Source of the DNA: a virus
Virus record (IMG/VR): IMGVR_UViG_3300030107_003157
Location: 1 to 29,090 of that record
Reading direction: 5' to 3' (one strand)
DNA: 29,090 nt
The notes beneath the pieces are model-generated. The model was not told where the DNA came from. It was given only the letters and a program-made list of their open reading frames with translations, and did no database searches. Of this stretch, positions 1 to 8,833 are shown piece after piece. Both the position numbers and the translations under genes were made by a program. Within the stretch, counting starts at the first letter, position 1. Each line of letters begins with the position of its first letter.

Positions 1-1736
1 ACTTGTTCTTGTTGAGAATTATTTCTAGTCAATCTATTTTCTCTATAAAAAACTTGCCTAGCTCCAGCCTCCGTAAGTGTAGTGTTTACAGAGTGTTTTT
101 CATAATTTTCAACCATTCTATCTATAGTTTGAAATATATTATCTCTTCCTTCTTCTGTTAATTTTCCTTCTTTTACTTGATTTTCTATAACTCCCTTCAT
201 TTTAGTTGCATCACCTTCATAATTCCAAATATGGTCTGCAATTAGTTCGTCTGATAAATTTTGAAAATCTCTCATTACCTCTTCAGAATATGTACCGTCT
301 TCAGATAATAATCTTAATCTTTCTGTTTTTTCTGCTTTCTCATCTAACATTTTTTGTCTTTCAGCCATTCCATCTACTACACCTCTTGTTCCACCCATTG
401 CACTTCCTAAAGCTACAGATGTCCAAAATATTTCTCTAATTTCTGGTTTAAATTCTCCTCCTGGACCTTTAATCCAGTTTGTATAAGATTCATAATCTAA
501 CCCTTGTTCTTCTTGTAAATTAGCATATTTAATCCATTCTTGATAAGTTTCTTGTAATCCTTCTGTATATCCTTCAAAAGCAGCATAAGCTCCAGCTGTC
601 GGAAGAACAGCTCCTACTTTTTTCAACGCAGGTGTTAATAGACCTCCTACACTCATACTAAATTTACCTGTAGATTGTGGGCCTAAACGAGCAATTTTAC
701 TCATCTTAAAGTTTTTACCTAGACCTCCAAATAATATTCCATATTGTACAATATCTAATCCAGCCCATTTAGCATTGTCTACCATAACTCCCCATCCTGC
801 ATGCGAAGCTTGTTTTGGGTCTAGCCCCATCTTTAATCCTTGATTATAAGTCTCTCCAGCTAAAAAGGCTCCTTCCGCCATATTTGCGGCTAAACCACCT
901 CCGATAGCTCTTGTCCATCTTTCAGCTCCTTTTGTAAGTATAACTCCCTTTTTACCAGCATCAATAGCTATGTGTTTTGCTAATCCACTTCCTCCCACTC
1001 TATTTGTACCATATAATAATTTAGAAACTTTTGAGCCTGAAGCTGTTGTAGAAACCATTCTCCCCATTGTCCCTACTCTTCCTGACTTTGCGGCTCCTAT
1101 TAATAACTTACCTCCAAACCTTCCAGCTATAGAAGCTCCACCTGCATAAGGTATTAAAAAAGAAGCTGCATAAGGAACTACAGGAGCGACTTTATGTGAC
1201 CAAAATTCTGGTGAAAATAAATCAACCCATGTTATATCATCTAAATCTGACGAAGCTATTAATAAATTTTCATTTTGTGTTTCTTGTCCTTTTTTTCTAA
1301 ACCAATCACCTAAAGATGTATTAGGGTCTGGGTCACTAGGAGACACTAAAGCATTTAAAAAATCAACTGTATCACCTGTATTAGAAAGTATTCCTCCCCA
1401 TCCACTTCTAAGAGACCTCATTGTATCACTAGTCCAAGAAGCCATAACTTGGTCTGGGTCTGGCCCATATAATTCTCCTGTTTCAACATCTCCTTTCATT
1501 GGGTCTGTTAATCCTCTATTCAATTCTTGACCATACTGCTGACTAGCTAATCCAGTCATATATTCATCCATAACCCTCTGCTGTTGCATTTGGTCTTGAG
1601 ATGGACCCATTAATATATTTGCTAGTTCGCTTGAATTTAAAGCGTTATCATACGATTGTATTTCTTCTCCTGGTTCCTGTACCCTTGTGTCTAATGATTC
1701 TCCAGGAAAATTCAATGATTGAAATTTCTTTGCCAT
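1..1736 (-). CDS. Partial internal virion protein with hydrophobic Gly/Ala-rich segments; C-terminus beyond window
   Basis: The reading frame opens with ATG at 1736-1734 (MAKKFQSLNFPGESLD) and stays open for 578 codons to base 1, so the C-terminus is missing. The first ~150 residues are polar, with Gln-rich and Asp/Pro-rich stretches. Residues about 182-215 form a hydrophobic Pro/Gly/Ala-rich segment (VAPVVPYAASFLIPYAGGAS), and further Gly-rich amphipathic stretches follow to about residue 400. A segment near residues 390-410 reads AAFEGYTEGLQETYQEW; from memory, similar E-G-x-x-E-x-x-Q patterns occur in large internal proteins of phages. The rest is charged and helical. It starts only 2 bases after the upstream gene's stop, inside the block of probable ejection proteins. 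I infer an internal protein that enters the host envelope during DNA ejection. It is not a recognised enzyme in the part visible, but a downstream enzymatic domain cannot be excluded. Confidence 0.7.
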   Translation of the reverse strand, partial: MAKKFQSLNFPGESLDTRVQEPGEEIQSYDNALNSSELANILMGPSQDQMQQQRVMDEYMTGLASQQYGQELNRGLTDPMKGDVETGELYGPDPDQVMASWTSDTMRSLRSGWGGILSNTGDTVDFLNALVSPSDPDPNTSLGDWFRKKGQETQNENLLIASSDLDDITWVDLFSPEFWSHKVAPVVPYAASFLIPYAGGASIAGRFGGKLLIGAAKSGRVGTMGRMVSTTASGSKVSKLLYGTNRVGGSGLAKHIAIDAGKKGVILTKGAERWTRAIGGGLAANMAEGAFLAGETYNQGLKMGLDPKQASHAGWGVMVDNAKWAGLDIVQYGILFGGLGKNFKMSKIARLGPQSTGKFSMSVGGLLTPALKKVGAVLPTAGAYAAFEGYTEGLQETYQEWIKYANLQEEQGLDYESYTNWIKGPGGEFKPEIREIFWTSVALGSAMGGTRGVVDGMAERQKMLDEKAEKTERLRLLSEDGTYSEEVMRDFQNLSDELIADHIWNYEGDATKMKGVIENQVKEGKLTEEGRDNIFQTIDRMVENYEKHSVNTTLTEAGARQVFYRENRLTRNNSQQEQ

Positions 1737-1738
1737 GT

Positions 1739-3913
1739 TTATTTATTTAATCTAAAATATTTTGACCAATCTTTATTTTTAATTTTAAATTCATTAAAAG
1801 TTTCTTTATCAGTATTCTTACTATACCAATTTAAAAATTGTTTTGGCCCTTCTTTTAAAGCGCTTAACATCGGTCTATATTCAGCTGATTGTAAATTACT
1901 ACTTAAATTATAAGTCATAGTCTGCATAATTTCATTTTGCTTTTGTTTATCACCTCCTGCTATTTTCTCAGACTCTGTTAAAAGCCAACTCATTATCATT
2001 GATGTACTTTGATTTGCTTTATCTGGAGAAACTCCTCCTACTACTAAGCTTGTCCCTACACTTGATTTATATGTATTTGCAACTTCTTGTAATACTTCAT
2101 TGTCTCCATCTGTATATACATCAGCTAACTTTTGATTTAATCTCATTTTATTTTGGAGTTCTCTCTTTTCATTTGCTATTTTATTTTTATGGCTTAAAGA
2201 ATCATTAAATACTTTACTTAATGCTTCAGAATCTGTATTTCTTTCCATATTCGTTCTAAATGTATAATCATTTATTGGTAGTACATCATAATAAACATCA
2301 TCAGAAATCATGTCTGGCTCTCTTAATTCATTTACCATAACTACTTTTAACTCTCTATTTCCATATTGTTCTAACATATTTTTTACTTTGTATTCTGAGG
2401 TTCTATAGGTTATTAAAGCGCTTTCTTTTTTACCTTCAGCGCTTATCACTTCCATTTGTAATCCTAAATATGTTCCATGATATTCTAAGTCATCTGTTTC
2501 ATTTTCAGCATATGGATTCCAACCTAAAGCTCCAGCTACGCCTCCAACTACACCCCCAACAACTCCTCCCACAACGGTACCAGGTCCTGGCGCGATATAG
2601 GTTCCTACAGCTGCTCCTCCAGTTGCTATAGTACCTCCTCCATGAAGCCCTCTTTCCCACCAAGTTCCTGCTACATCATCATCTGTAATCATTGTTCCAA
2701 ATTCATCATATAATCCACGCATAGTTATATCATAAACTTTACCACTATTTGCATTATATTTATCTCCATATATAGATTTCATAACTGCAATTTGTAAAGA
2801 TGGGTCTGTTAATATTTGTCCAGAAGATATTAATTGAGTCCCCTCCCATACATTCGTTCCTCCTGTTTTATCATATGGTGTTTTAGTTGCGTTATATCCT
2901 CCTAACTTTTCCCAAACATCTGAATAAGCAACTCCTGTTTCTGGGTCTACACCTTCTACTATATCTTTAAATGATATTCCTTTCTTTTCAAATTCTAATA
3001 ATCTATTAAGTGTCATTGGTTGAGGAGCTTCTCCTTCTGGAGTAGCCATACCTATAAGTAATGGAGCTAAATCTGTTAAATTTTTATCCATTAATGTTAC
3101 ATAAGAGACTTCTTCTTCTTTTGTACCTTGATATATCTGGTCTTCACCTATTCCTGTAGCTTGTTGAAACCAATTTTTTACAGCAGGCATACTAGATGGA
3201 TGAGCTAATTGCTCTTGACTTATACCAGTATCATTACTCATATCTGCTATTATTGACATAAAATTAGCCCCTATGATGTCATCCATATCTATTTGCTCTC
3301 TTAATCCAGATTCATCTATTAATCCTTGAATATCGTAATCCATTCTTAATCCAGCAAATTGAAAATCATCAATTTTTCCATCTTTAAAATCTTGGAATCT
3401 ACGTCTGTCTCCAGGCATAATTCTAGCTTTATCTTCATCGCTACCAGCAGCTAATACAAACTTTTCTAAATTAGCTTTATTTTGTTGAGCTCTTAAAAGT
3501 ATAGGATTTCCTTGTAAAGGGTCCGCATTTGGATTATTTATCTTTTGTTTATATTGTTCTATATAATAATCTAAATTACCATATAATCTCGCCTGTGAGT
3601 AATCTCCATTAAATCTTTGTATTATTTCTTTTATATCATTCCACCCTGAATGTTCAGCGTGCCATGTTTTCATATCATCGATATCCTTTTGTCTACCGAA
3701 TGTATTTTTTAATATTTGGTCTGTATAAGCTGATGCTGTACTTAATTGTTGCTGAATAAGATTTTTTTGATTCAAATTTTCAGCTTCTTGCTTTTCCATC
3801 ATTTGCAAGTATTGTAGCTGTTTCATCATATCAGCATCACGAGCGGCTCTTCTGTCCTGTGCAGATTTATAACCTGTGCTTAAAGCTGACCAATAACCGT
3901 AATCTAAAGCCAT
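1739..3913 (-). CDS. Probable internal virion (ejection) protein with glycine-zipper segment, 724 aa
   Basis: I do not recognise a catalytic family. Residues 1-80 are a charged, Gln-rich helical region likely to form coiled coil. Residues about 90-420 are mixed and acidic. Residues about 422-465 are a long Gly/Val/Ala segment with repeated GGVVGG-type spacing, a glycine-zipper pattern typical of sequences that insert into membranes or pack helices closely. The C-terminal 250 residues are polar and helical, ending in Lys/Asn-rich sequence. The start ATG lies 3 bases downstream of the stop of the 1638-aa gene, and the next gene starts 2 bases after its stop, so the three are probably translated from one message. 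Position after the tail genes, size and the single membrane-active segment suggest a protein packaged in the head and ejected to help DNA cross the cell envelope. This role is inference from context. Confidence 0.75.
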   Translation of the reverse strand: MALDYGYWSALSTGYKSAQDRRAARDADMMKQLQYLQMMEKQEAENLNQKNLIQQQLSTASAYTDQILKNTFGRQKDIDDMKTWHAEHSGWNDIKEIIQRFNGDYSQARLYGNLDYYIEQYKQKINNPNADPLQGNPILLRAQQNKANLEKFVLAAGSDEDKARIMPGDRRRFQDFKDGKIDDFQFAGLRMDYDIQGLIDESGLREQIDMDDIIGANFMSIIADMSNDTGISQEQLAHPSSMPAVKNWFQQATGIGEDQIYQGTKEEEVSYVTLMDKNLTDLAPLLIGMATPEGEAPQPMTLNRLLEFEKKGISFKDIVEGVDPETGVAYSDVWEKLGGYNATKTPYDKTGGTNVWEGTQLISSGQILTDPSLQIAVMKSIYGDKYNANSGKVYDITMRGLYDEFGTMITDDDVAGTWWERGLHGGGTIATGGAAVGTYIAPGPGTVVGGVVGGVVGGVAGALGWNPYAENETDDLEYHGTYLGLQMEVISAEGKKESALITYRTSEYKVKNMLEQYGNRELKVVMVNELREPDMISDDVYYDVLPINDYTFRTNMERNTDSEALSKVFNDSLSHKNKIANEKRELQNKMRLNQKLADVYTDGDNEVLQEVANTYKSSVGTSLVVGGVSPDKANQSTSMIMSWLLTESEKIAGGDKQKQNEIMQTMTYNLSSNLQSAEYRPMLSALKEGPKQFLNWYSKNTDKETFNEFKIKNKDWSKYFRLNK

Positions 3914-3916
3914 ATT

Positions 3917-6900
3917 TTACTCTTCTGTGTTATTATTATTGTCATTATTATCATTACCATTATCAAATGTGGAAGTTATTCCTAAATTTTCTTTTTGGTC
4001 TTGTCCCGCAAGGAATCCGCCTAAATATTGTTGTTGTATTTGCTGTAATAACGCATTACTACTTCCCCCCATATTCATTAATGTGTCTCCTAGTGTTAAT
4101 CCTGCAAACTCAGAGGCAGCTTTTTTATTAGCTAACTGCATTTGTAAATTCTCTTGTCTTAATTGCTCTTTTTGTGTTGCGTCAAAATTTTCCTTAAATA
4201 GCAACATTTCTTGATATTTATCTTGATTTTGTCTTTGCAACTCTGCGTCTTGTGAAGCAAACTCTAATAAAGCTGATGACCTTTTTGCATCTAATATACC
4301 TGATGAAGCTAAAAATTTAGCTCTATCTCCAGCTGTACCTCTAATACTATTTTCTAATCCCATTTGATATGCTGTATCTATCTCTCTTCTTATTTTTTGT
4401 TCTTCACTTGGATGAAATCCTCTTTTTTGTAATTCTTTTACTTGTCTAAAATGTTCATGAAACACAGGGCTCAGTCTAGCTCTTTCTTCTGGAGTCACAT
4501 CTTTCATTGCTGCCGCTAAAGCTTTTTTACCCATAACTGCTCCTATTAAAGCATCAGGCCCTCCAAAAGCATCTAATATACCTTTAGCAGCATTCATAGT
4601 TCCTTGTAGAACTTCTTGACCACTTAATCCTTGACTTCTTAATTCTGTATCATCTTCTGTTGTTATTTCTTCATCTACCTGTAAATCTAAATCTGCATAT
4701 GTAGTTGCATTTTCATTTACAAAGGTAGATATCTCTATATCTTGACCTTCGTTTAATTTTGTAAATAAATTAACTAATGCTCCTCTAGTTGTTGTGTGCA
4801 TTCCAGCTCCTAATAATCCTGGAGCTGTTTTTGTTGTTTCCACCCCATTAACCATTTCTGTATACTCTCCTCCAAATAACAACGTCTCTATAGCAGTACC
4901 TCTATATTCTTCTTTTAAAGTGCCTCTTCTTGATAAATTTAATACAGCATTTTCTATATCTTCTTCTTGAATTTTAAATATGTTTTTCAAAGGTATACCT
5001 AAATCTTTAAATTCACTTATATCATCTGCTGTTACCTGTACGTTAAATATCTTTTTTGCATCTCCATATTTTAAAGATTTTGTTTTTGTATCATGAATAT
5101 CGTATCCTATCTTTTTCTGAACAAAATTTCCATTTTCATCTAAAGTATAATAATGTTCAGGCCCGTTTTTCTTTATTCTTTGCCATTGATTATATGTTAT
5201 ATAAAGAGTTTTACCATCTGGTGTAGTTAAAGTTACAGTACCAGGTTTTATAGTTCCATCAGCTCTATGAGTTGCGTTTGCGTCATCTTTCTCATATCTA
5301 TGCCAATAAGTATCTTCATCGTTCCACCAATCTATAAGATGTCGTATAGGTCCTTGTCCACTTTTTATATCACTACCATAATAATTTATATCAACTTCTT
5401 CTTCATGATACACCTGAAATCTTTTTTCTTGCAGATTTTTAGCATGCATGTTATCTACAACAGTTATCCAAGAAGGTTCTCCTGTAAAGTCATCCATGCG
5501 TCCTGGTTTATGACCTTGTAAATATAAAAATATATCTATACCTCCTTTCCATTTTTCACCCCATTTCGCTATCTCTCCTCTACTATTTGTAATTCTGTCC
5601 ATATATCCACGAACTTCTTCTTGGTCTTCACCTATAAAAAACTCTGTAAACAAATCTTGTACTGACATGTTTTCAAGCTCTTCACTAGTAAAATATGGAG
5701 TATCTAATTGACCTAATCCTTCTAGCTCTTCGTTACGTAAACGTAATCCATCTATATATTCTTTTTCTTTGTTTTTATCTCCCTTTATATCGTCTGGGAA
5801 TATACCTTTACCAGCTTCTTTTATTAGTCTATCATTTTCTTGTTTGTATTTTTTTATAGATATATTTATTTCTTTTCTAATTTTTTGATTATTTCCTTCT
5901 AAAATTGAACTATCTAAAGATTCATGATTTTCTAATTCTGCGTCTACGCCTTCTGGATGATATTCTTTTAATACAGTAAGGTATTGATTTAAACCATTTA
6001 ATGTTGCTATATTTTTATCTATTTGTTCTAGTTCAGCTTTTTGATTTTCAGTGGTTTCTCCTTCTAATTGTATTACATCATTAATTAAATTTTTTCTATT
6101 ATTTAATTCTTCTATTTTTTGAAGAGAATATGATGTATAAGATTCTACAGTTTTATCTTCTGGTAATACTATTTTATTTTCTTCTTCTTGTTCTAACCTT
6201 AAATCTTTTTCTAAATTTAATTGTTTTTCTTCAGCGTCTTGAGATTCTTTTAATTCTCTTTCTTCTCTTTCCCAATTTTCTTCTCTAATACCTGTTTCTA
6301 ATTCATTTTTATCTTTTTCTTGCTCTGCAATTACAAGGTCTTTTTCAGTTGTTTCAAAGTCTACTAAACTTTCTAATTCTGATAACTCATCTGCAGTTAA
6401 TACTCTTTCATTTTGTTGGGTTCGTAACTCCTCAAGTCTATTATATTTCCATCCAGATTCAACTTCTTTTTCTAAATCTGAATTTTTATACATTATACCT
6501 TTCCAAGGCCATTCTTCTATAGGGGTTCCTTCGTGCTCTATCTCCAATTCCTTTATTTTTGAATATAAAGGATGTGATTCGTCTGCTAAAATTTGGTCTA
6601 TTTGTTCTTTATGTTTACTATAATATCCTATATTTTCCTGTCTTTCCTCTTCTTCTTCTTCTGCTTCTATAGCTTCCCATTCTTCATTATCTATTGAAGC
6701 TTGAATCTGAAAATCTATATTCTCAGAATGTTGAGTCTTATTCTTTTCAACACGTGTATTCCAATCTTCATCTGACATACGTATAAAATCCCATCTATCT
6801 TTATCATAATTCCATTCAGCGTCATACTTTTTTCCATCAATCATTATCAAGTCTCCAGCCGACCAACTATATTCTCCTTTCTGATGAGATAGAGCTTCTT

Positions 6901-8833
6901 CTTTAGAGTTATATGAAAAATATCCATCAAGATATGTTTCTCCATACGCTCCTAATATTTCTTTTCTTAAACCTTCTCTTTTATCTTTATCAGTTATTTC
7001 TATCTTTTCTGTTACCTCCGCTTCTTCTGTTACTTCTGTCTCTGTATCTTCAATAATTTCTTCTTCTGTTGTTTCTGTTTCTGCTTTACGCAATTCTAAT
7101 TCTCTATCTCTGATTTCTTTATTATTTATTATTTCACTTCTCGTGCCCTCATCTGGCTGTTCATTTGCTATATTTAAAAGTAAATTAGCATCTTCTTCTG
7201 AATACCCTTCATTTATAAAAATATTTAATAAATTTTCGTCCGCTATATTTGTTTCTGTAGTTATTTCTTCTACTTCTTCTGTCTTTATTTCTGTCTCTGC
7301 ATCTTCCTCTACTTCTATATTTTCTGTTTCTTCTGCTGTCTCTGTTGTTTCTATTTCTTCAGTTACTTCAGTTTCTTCTGTTTCTAAATATTTTATTGGA
7401 GCTCCACTATCAGTATCATTTTTCTCTACTACAGCTCCTTCTCCTCTTTCTTCTGATACAGCGTCTTTTATACTTACCCTATCTCCATATACATTTTTTG
7501 CTTTTACAAAAGCATTTTCAAATTCATTTTTTATTGCATCATACGGTTCTCTAGTTTTTTCATAATTATCATATCCTGTAAATACCAATTCTTTTAATGG
7601 CTTACCTTCTGTTATAGTTCTAAATTCATATGTATATCCTTGATTTTCTAATTCTGTAAGTTTATCTCCATATTTCTCACGAAGACTTTCTTCAAATCCT
7701 ACCGCAACTTGTATTTCGTAACTAAACTCTTTTACAGGATTTTCATATAATACTCTATTTGTTTCTTCATCTACATTTATATTAGATTCTTCTCCTCTTT
7801 CTATTTTTACAGCGTCTTTTATACTAATACGTTCTCCACCTTTATCCGCTCTTACAAATGTATTATCAAATACTTTTGTTGCATCTATAAATGTTTTTTG
7901 AGTTTCTTCATAATTTTTCCAATCTCCTTCTATTGAAAATTGTATCATATTACCATCTTCACTTACTGGTTTTTTTGTAATTGTATATCCTTGATTTTGT
8001 AATATTTGTAGTTTATTTCTAAGACTTTCATCTATATCATCTCTTTTAGCTATTAAAAGCCTTACACTATATTGTATTTGCTCATCACCAACATCAACTG
8101 TTTTTACTTCTTCGTCTTCATTAGGAGTTGCCTCTGTATTATATAAAGATACTGGATTCCCATCAGATATATCCACCCATGTAGAATCATCATCTGGAGA
8201 TGACCTAACATTATTCTGAAAGTAGTCTGATTGATTAAATTCTGTTTTAACAAAATGATTAGGCTGATTACCCCATCCCCAAGCAGAAAATGTAGTCCCA
8301 TCCCCATTTTTCATTTTTAATTCTTTATCATAATAAGCTCCAGAACTATCATCATCTATTTCATATACATTACTAGCTTTTCCTTCATGACTCTCTCTAT
8401 TCCCTTCTTCTGTCATTACATCTATATGGTAATGAGCAGCATCACCGTCATCTCTATTTCTTTCGTCTATTATTCTAAGATTATGTTTTTTTATCCAATC
8501 GTCTGCTTCTGGTGTTAGATTTAATTCTTCCATTTTGTAGTCTAATGGATTCTCAACGCCAAATAAAAACATATATAATTCTTTATTTGCTTTACCATCA
8601 AGCCTAAAATCCATTGCGCTAGAATGGCTATGTGGACTTCCTTTTCTATAATGTTTATGTTTTCTTGTTGCGCTCGTTACTTCAAGATTCGCATTAATAG
8701 CTTCGTGTAGTTCTTGCAGAGCTAATGCGAGCTCTGGTCTTACTCTTTGGTCATGCACATCGTGAAAGATAAATCCAAAGTCTTCATTATAATCATCACC
8801 TGGACTTCCTCCTATCATTTTTGTTTTTGCCAT
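3917..8833 (-). CDS. Virion-associated peptidoglycan-processing protein: M15-like peptidase + two SPOR-like domains + acidic/coiled-coil region, 1638 aa
   Basis: Residues about 30-140 resemble a zinc-dependent M15 peptidoglycan peptidase: VTSATR, then GSPHSHSSAMDF (H68/H70, D75) and GDAAHYHIDVM (D131, H134, H136), the family's S.H....A.D and D..H.H pattern. Two tandem copies of a SPOR-like domain follow (about 254-342 and 371-459), each running from Y-[SE]-[VI]-x-[VL] through a G-[DY]-x-x-NYE-[EK]-T helix to FV-x-A...R-[IV]-SIKDAV. SPOR domains bind glycan strands stripped of stem peptides. Residues about 481-616 are Glu/Thr low complexity, 700-1080 are highly charged coiled coil, and about 1400-1600 are helical with RGTAGDRAKFLASSG near 1500. 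The tail end is Asn/Asp-rich. It overlaps the upstream gene by TAATG. I infer a packaged protein that finds and cuts peptidoglycan when DNA enters; it could instead sit at the tail tip. Domain calls are by eye. Confidence 0.8.
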   Translation of the reverse strand: MAKTKMIGGSPGDDYNEDFGFIFHDVHDQRVRPELALALQELHEAINANLEVTSATRKHKHYRKGSPHSHSSAMDFRLDGKANKELYMFLFGVENPLDYKMEELNLTPEADDWIKKHNLRIIDERNRDDGDAAHYHIDVMTEEGNRESHEGKASNVYEIDDDSSGAYYDKELKMKNGDGTTFSAWGWGNQPNHFVKTEFNQSDYFQNNVRSSPDDDSTWVDISDGNPVSLYNTEATPNEDEEVKTVDVGDEQIQYSVRLLIAKRDDIDESLRNKLQILQNQGYTITKKPVSEDGNMIQFSIEGDWKNYEETQKTFIDATKVFDNTFVRADKGGERISIKDAVKIERGEESNINVDEETNRVLYENPVKEFSYEIQVAVGFEESLREKYGDKLTELENQGYTYEFRTITEGKPLKELVFTGYDNYEKTREPYDAIKNEFENAFVKAKNVYGDRVSIKDAVSEERGEGAVVEKNDTDSGAPIKYLETEETEVTEEIETTETAEETENIEVEEDAETEIKTEEVEEITTETNIADENLLNIFINEGYSEEDANLLLNIANEQPDEGTRSEIINNKEIRDRELELRKAETETTEEEIIEDTETEVTEEAEVTEKIEITDKDKREGLRKEILGAYGETYLDGYFSYNSKEEALSHQKGEYSWSAGDLIMIDGKKYDAEWNYDKDRWDFIRMSDEDWNTRVEKNKTQHSENIDFQIQASIDNEEWEAIEAEEEEEERQENIGYYSKHKEQIDQILADESHPLYSKIKELEIEHEGTPIEEWPWKGIMYKNSDLEKEVESGWKYNRLEELRTQQNERVLTADELSELESLVDFETTEKDLVIAEQEKDKNELETGIREENWEREERELKESQDAEEKQLNLEKDLRLEQEEENKIVLPEDKTVESYTSYSLQKIEELNNRKNLINDVIQLEGETTENQKAELEQIDKNIATLNGLNQYLTVLKEYHPEGVDAELENHESLDSSILEGNNQKIRKEINISIKKYKQENDRLIKEAGKGIFPDDIKGDKNKEKEYIDGLRLRNEELEGLGQLDTPYFTSEELENMSVQDLFTEFFIGEDQEEVRGYMDRITNSRGEIAKWGEKWKGGIDIFLYLQGHKPGRMDDFTGEPSWITVVDNMHAKNLQEKRFQVYHEEEVDINYYGSDIKSGQGPIRHLIDWWNDEDTYWHRYEKDDANATHRADGTIKPGTVTLTTPDGKTLYITYNQWQRIKKNGPEHYYTLDENGNFVQKKIGYDIHDTKTKSLKYGDAKKIFNVQVTADDISEFKDLGIPLKNIFKIQEEDIENAVLNLSRRGTLKEEYRGTAIETLLFGGEYTEMVNGVETTKTAPGLLGAGMHTTTRGALVNLFTKLNEGQDIEISTFVNENATTYADLDLQVDEEITTEDDTELRSQGLSGQEVLQGTMNAAKGILDAFGGPDALIGAVMGKKALAAAMKDVTPEERARLSPVFHEHFRQVKELQKRGFHPSEEQKIRREIDTAYQMGLENSIRGTAGDRAKFLASSGILDAKRSSALLEFASQDAELQRQNQDKYQEMLLFKENFDATQKEQLRQENLQMQLANKKAASEFAGLTLGDTLMNMGGSSNALLQQIQQQYLGGFLAGQDQKENLGITSTFDNGNDNNDNNNNTEE
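6986..7393 (-). repeat. Glu/Thr low-complexity region encoded by GAA/ACA-type codon repeats
   Basis: Residues about 481-616 of the 1638-aa protein are dominated by Glu, Thr and Val with irregular repeats such as TEEIETTETAEETE and IEDTETEVTEEAEVTE. One less repetitive island at about 529-585 contains NIFINEGYSEEDANLLLNIA. The DNA is a run of near-repeats (tctgt/ttcttc on the plus strand), a place where copy number could change by slippage or recombination. It probably forms an acidic flexible linker. Confidence 0.75.
7457..8074 (-). repeat. Tandem SPOR-like domain pair inside the 1638-aa gene
   Basis: Two protein repeats of about 89 residues are separated by about 28 residues (copy 1 at 8074-7808, copy 2 at 7723-7457). 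Shared features in order are Y-x-[VI]-x-[VL], an [ED]-S-L-R-x-K helix with a second L..L-x-N-Q-G-Y block, a strand ending in G, N-Y-E-x-T, [NT]-[AT]-FV-[RK]-A, then R-[IV]-SIKDAV and ERGE. The implied order beta-alpha-beta-beta-alpha-beta is that of SPOR. The copies are clearly diverged, so the duplication is old. Confidence 0.65.

Noticed and set aside
7143-7565. A 140-aa Ser/Val-rich open frame on the plus strand
   Set aside because: It is antisense to the Glu/Thr-rich repeat; GAA/ACA repeats read backwards give Ser/Val/Phe codons without stops. It has no start context or independent support.
8104-8307. A 67-codon minus-strand frame inside the 1638-aa gene
   Set aside because: It is an out-of-frame shadow within the region just before the SPOR-like pair and has no start signal.
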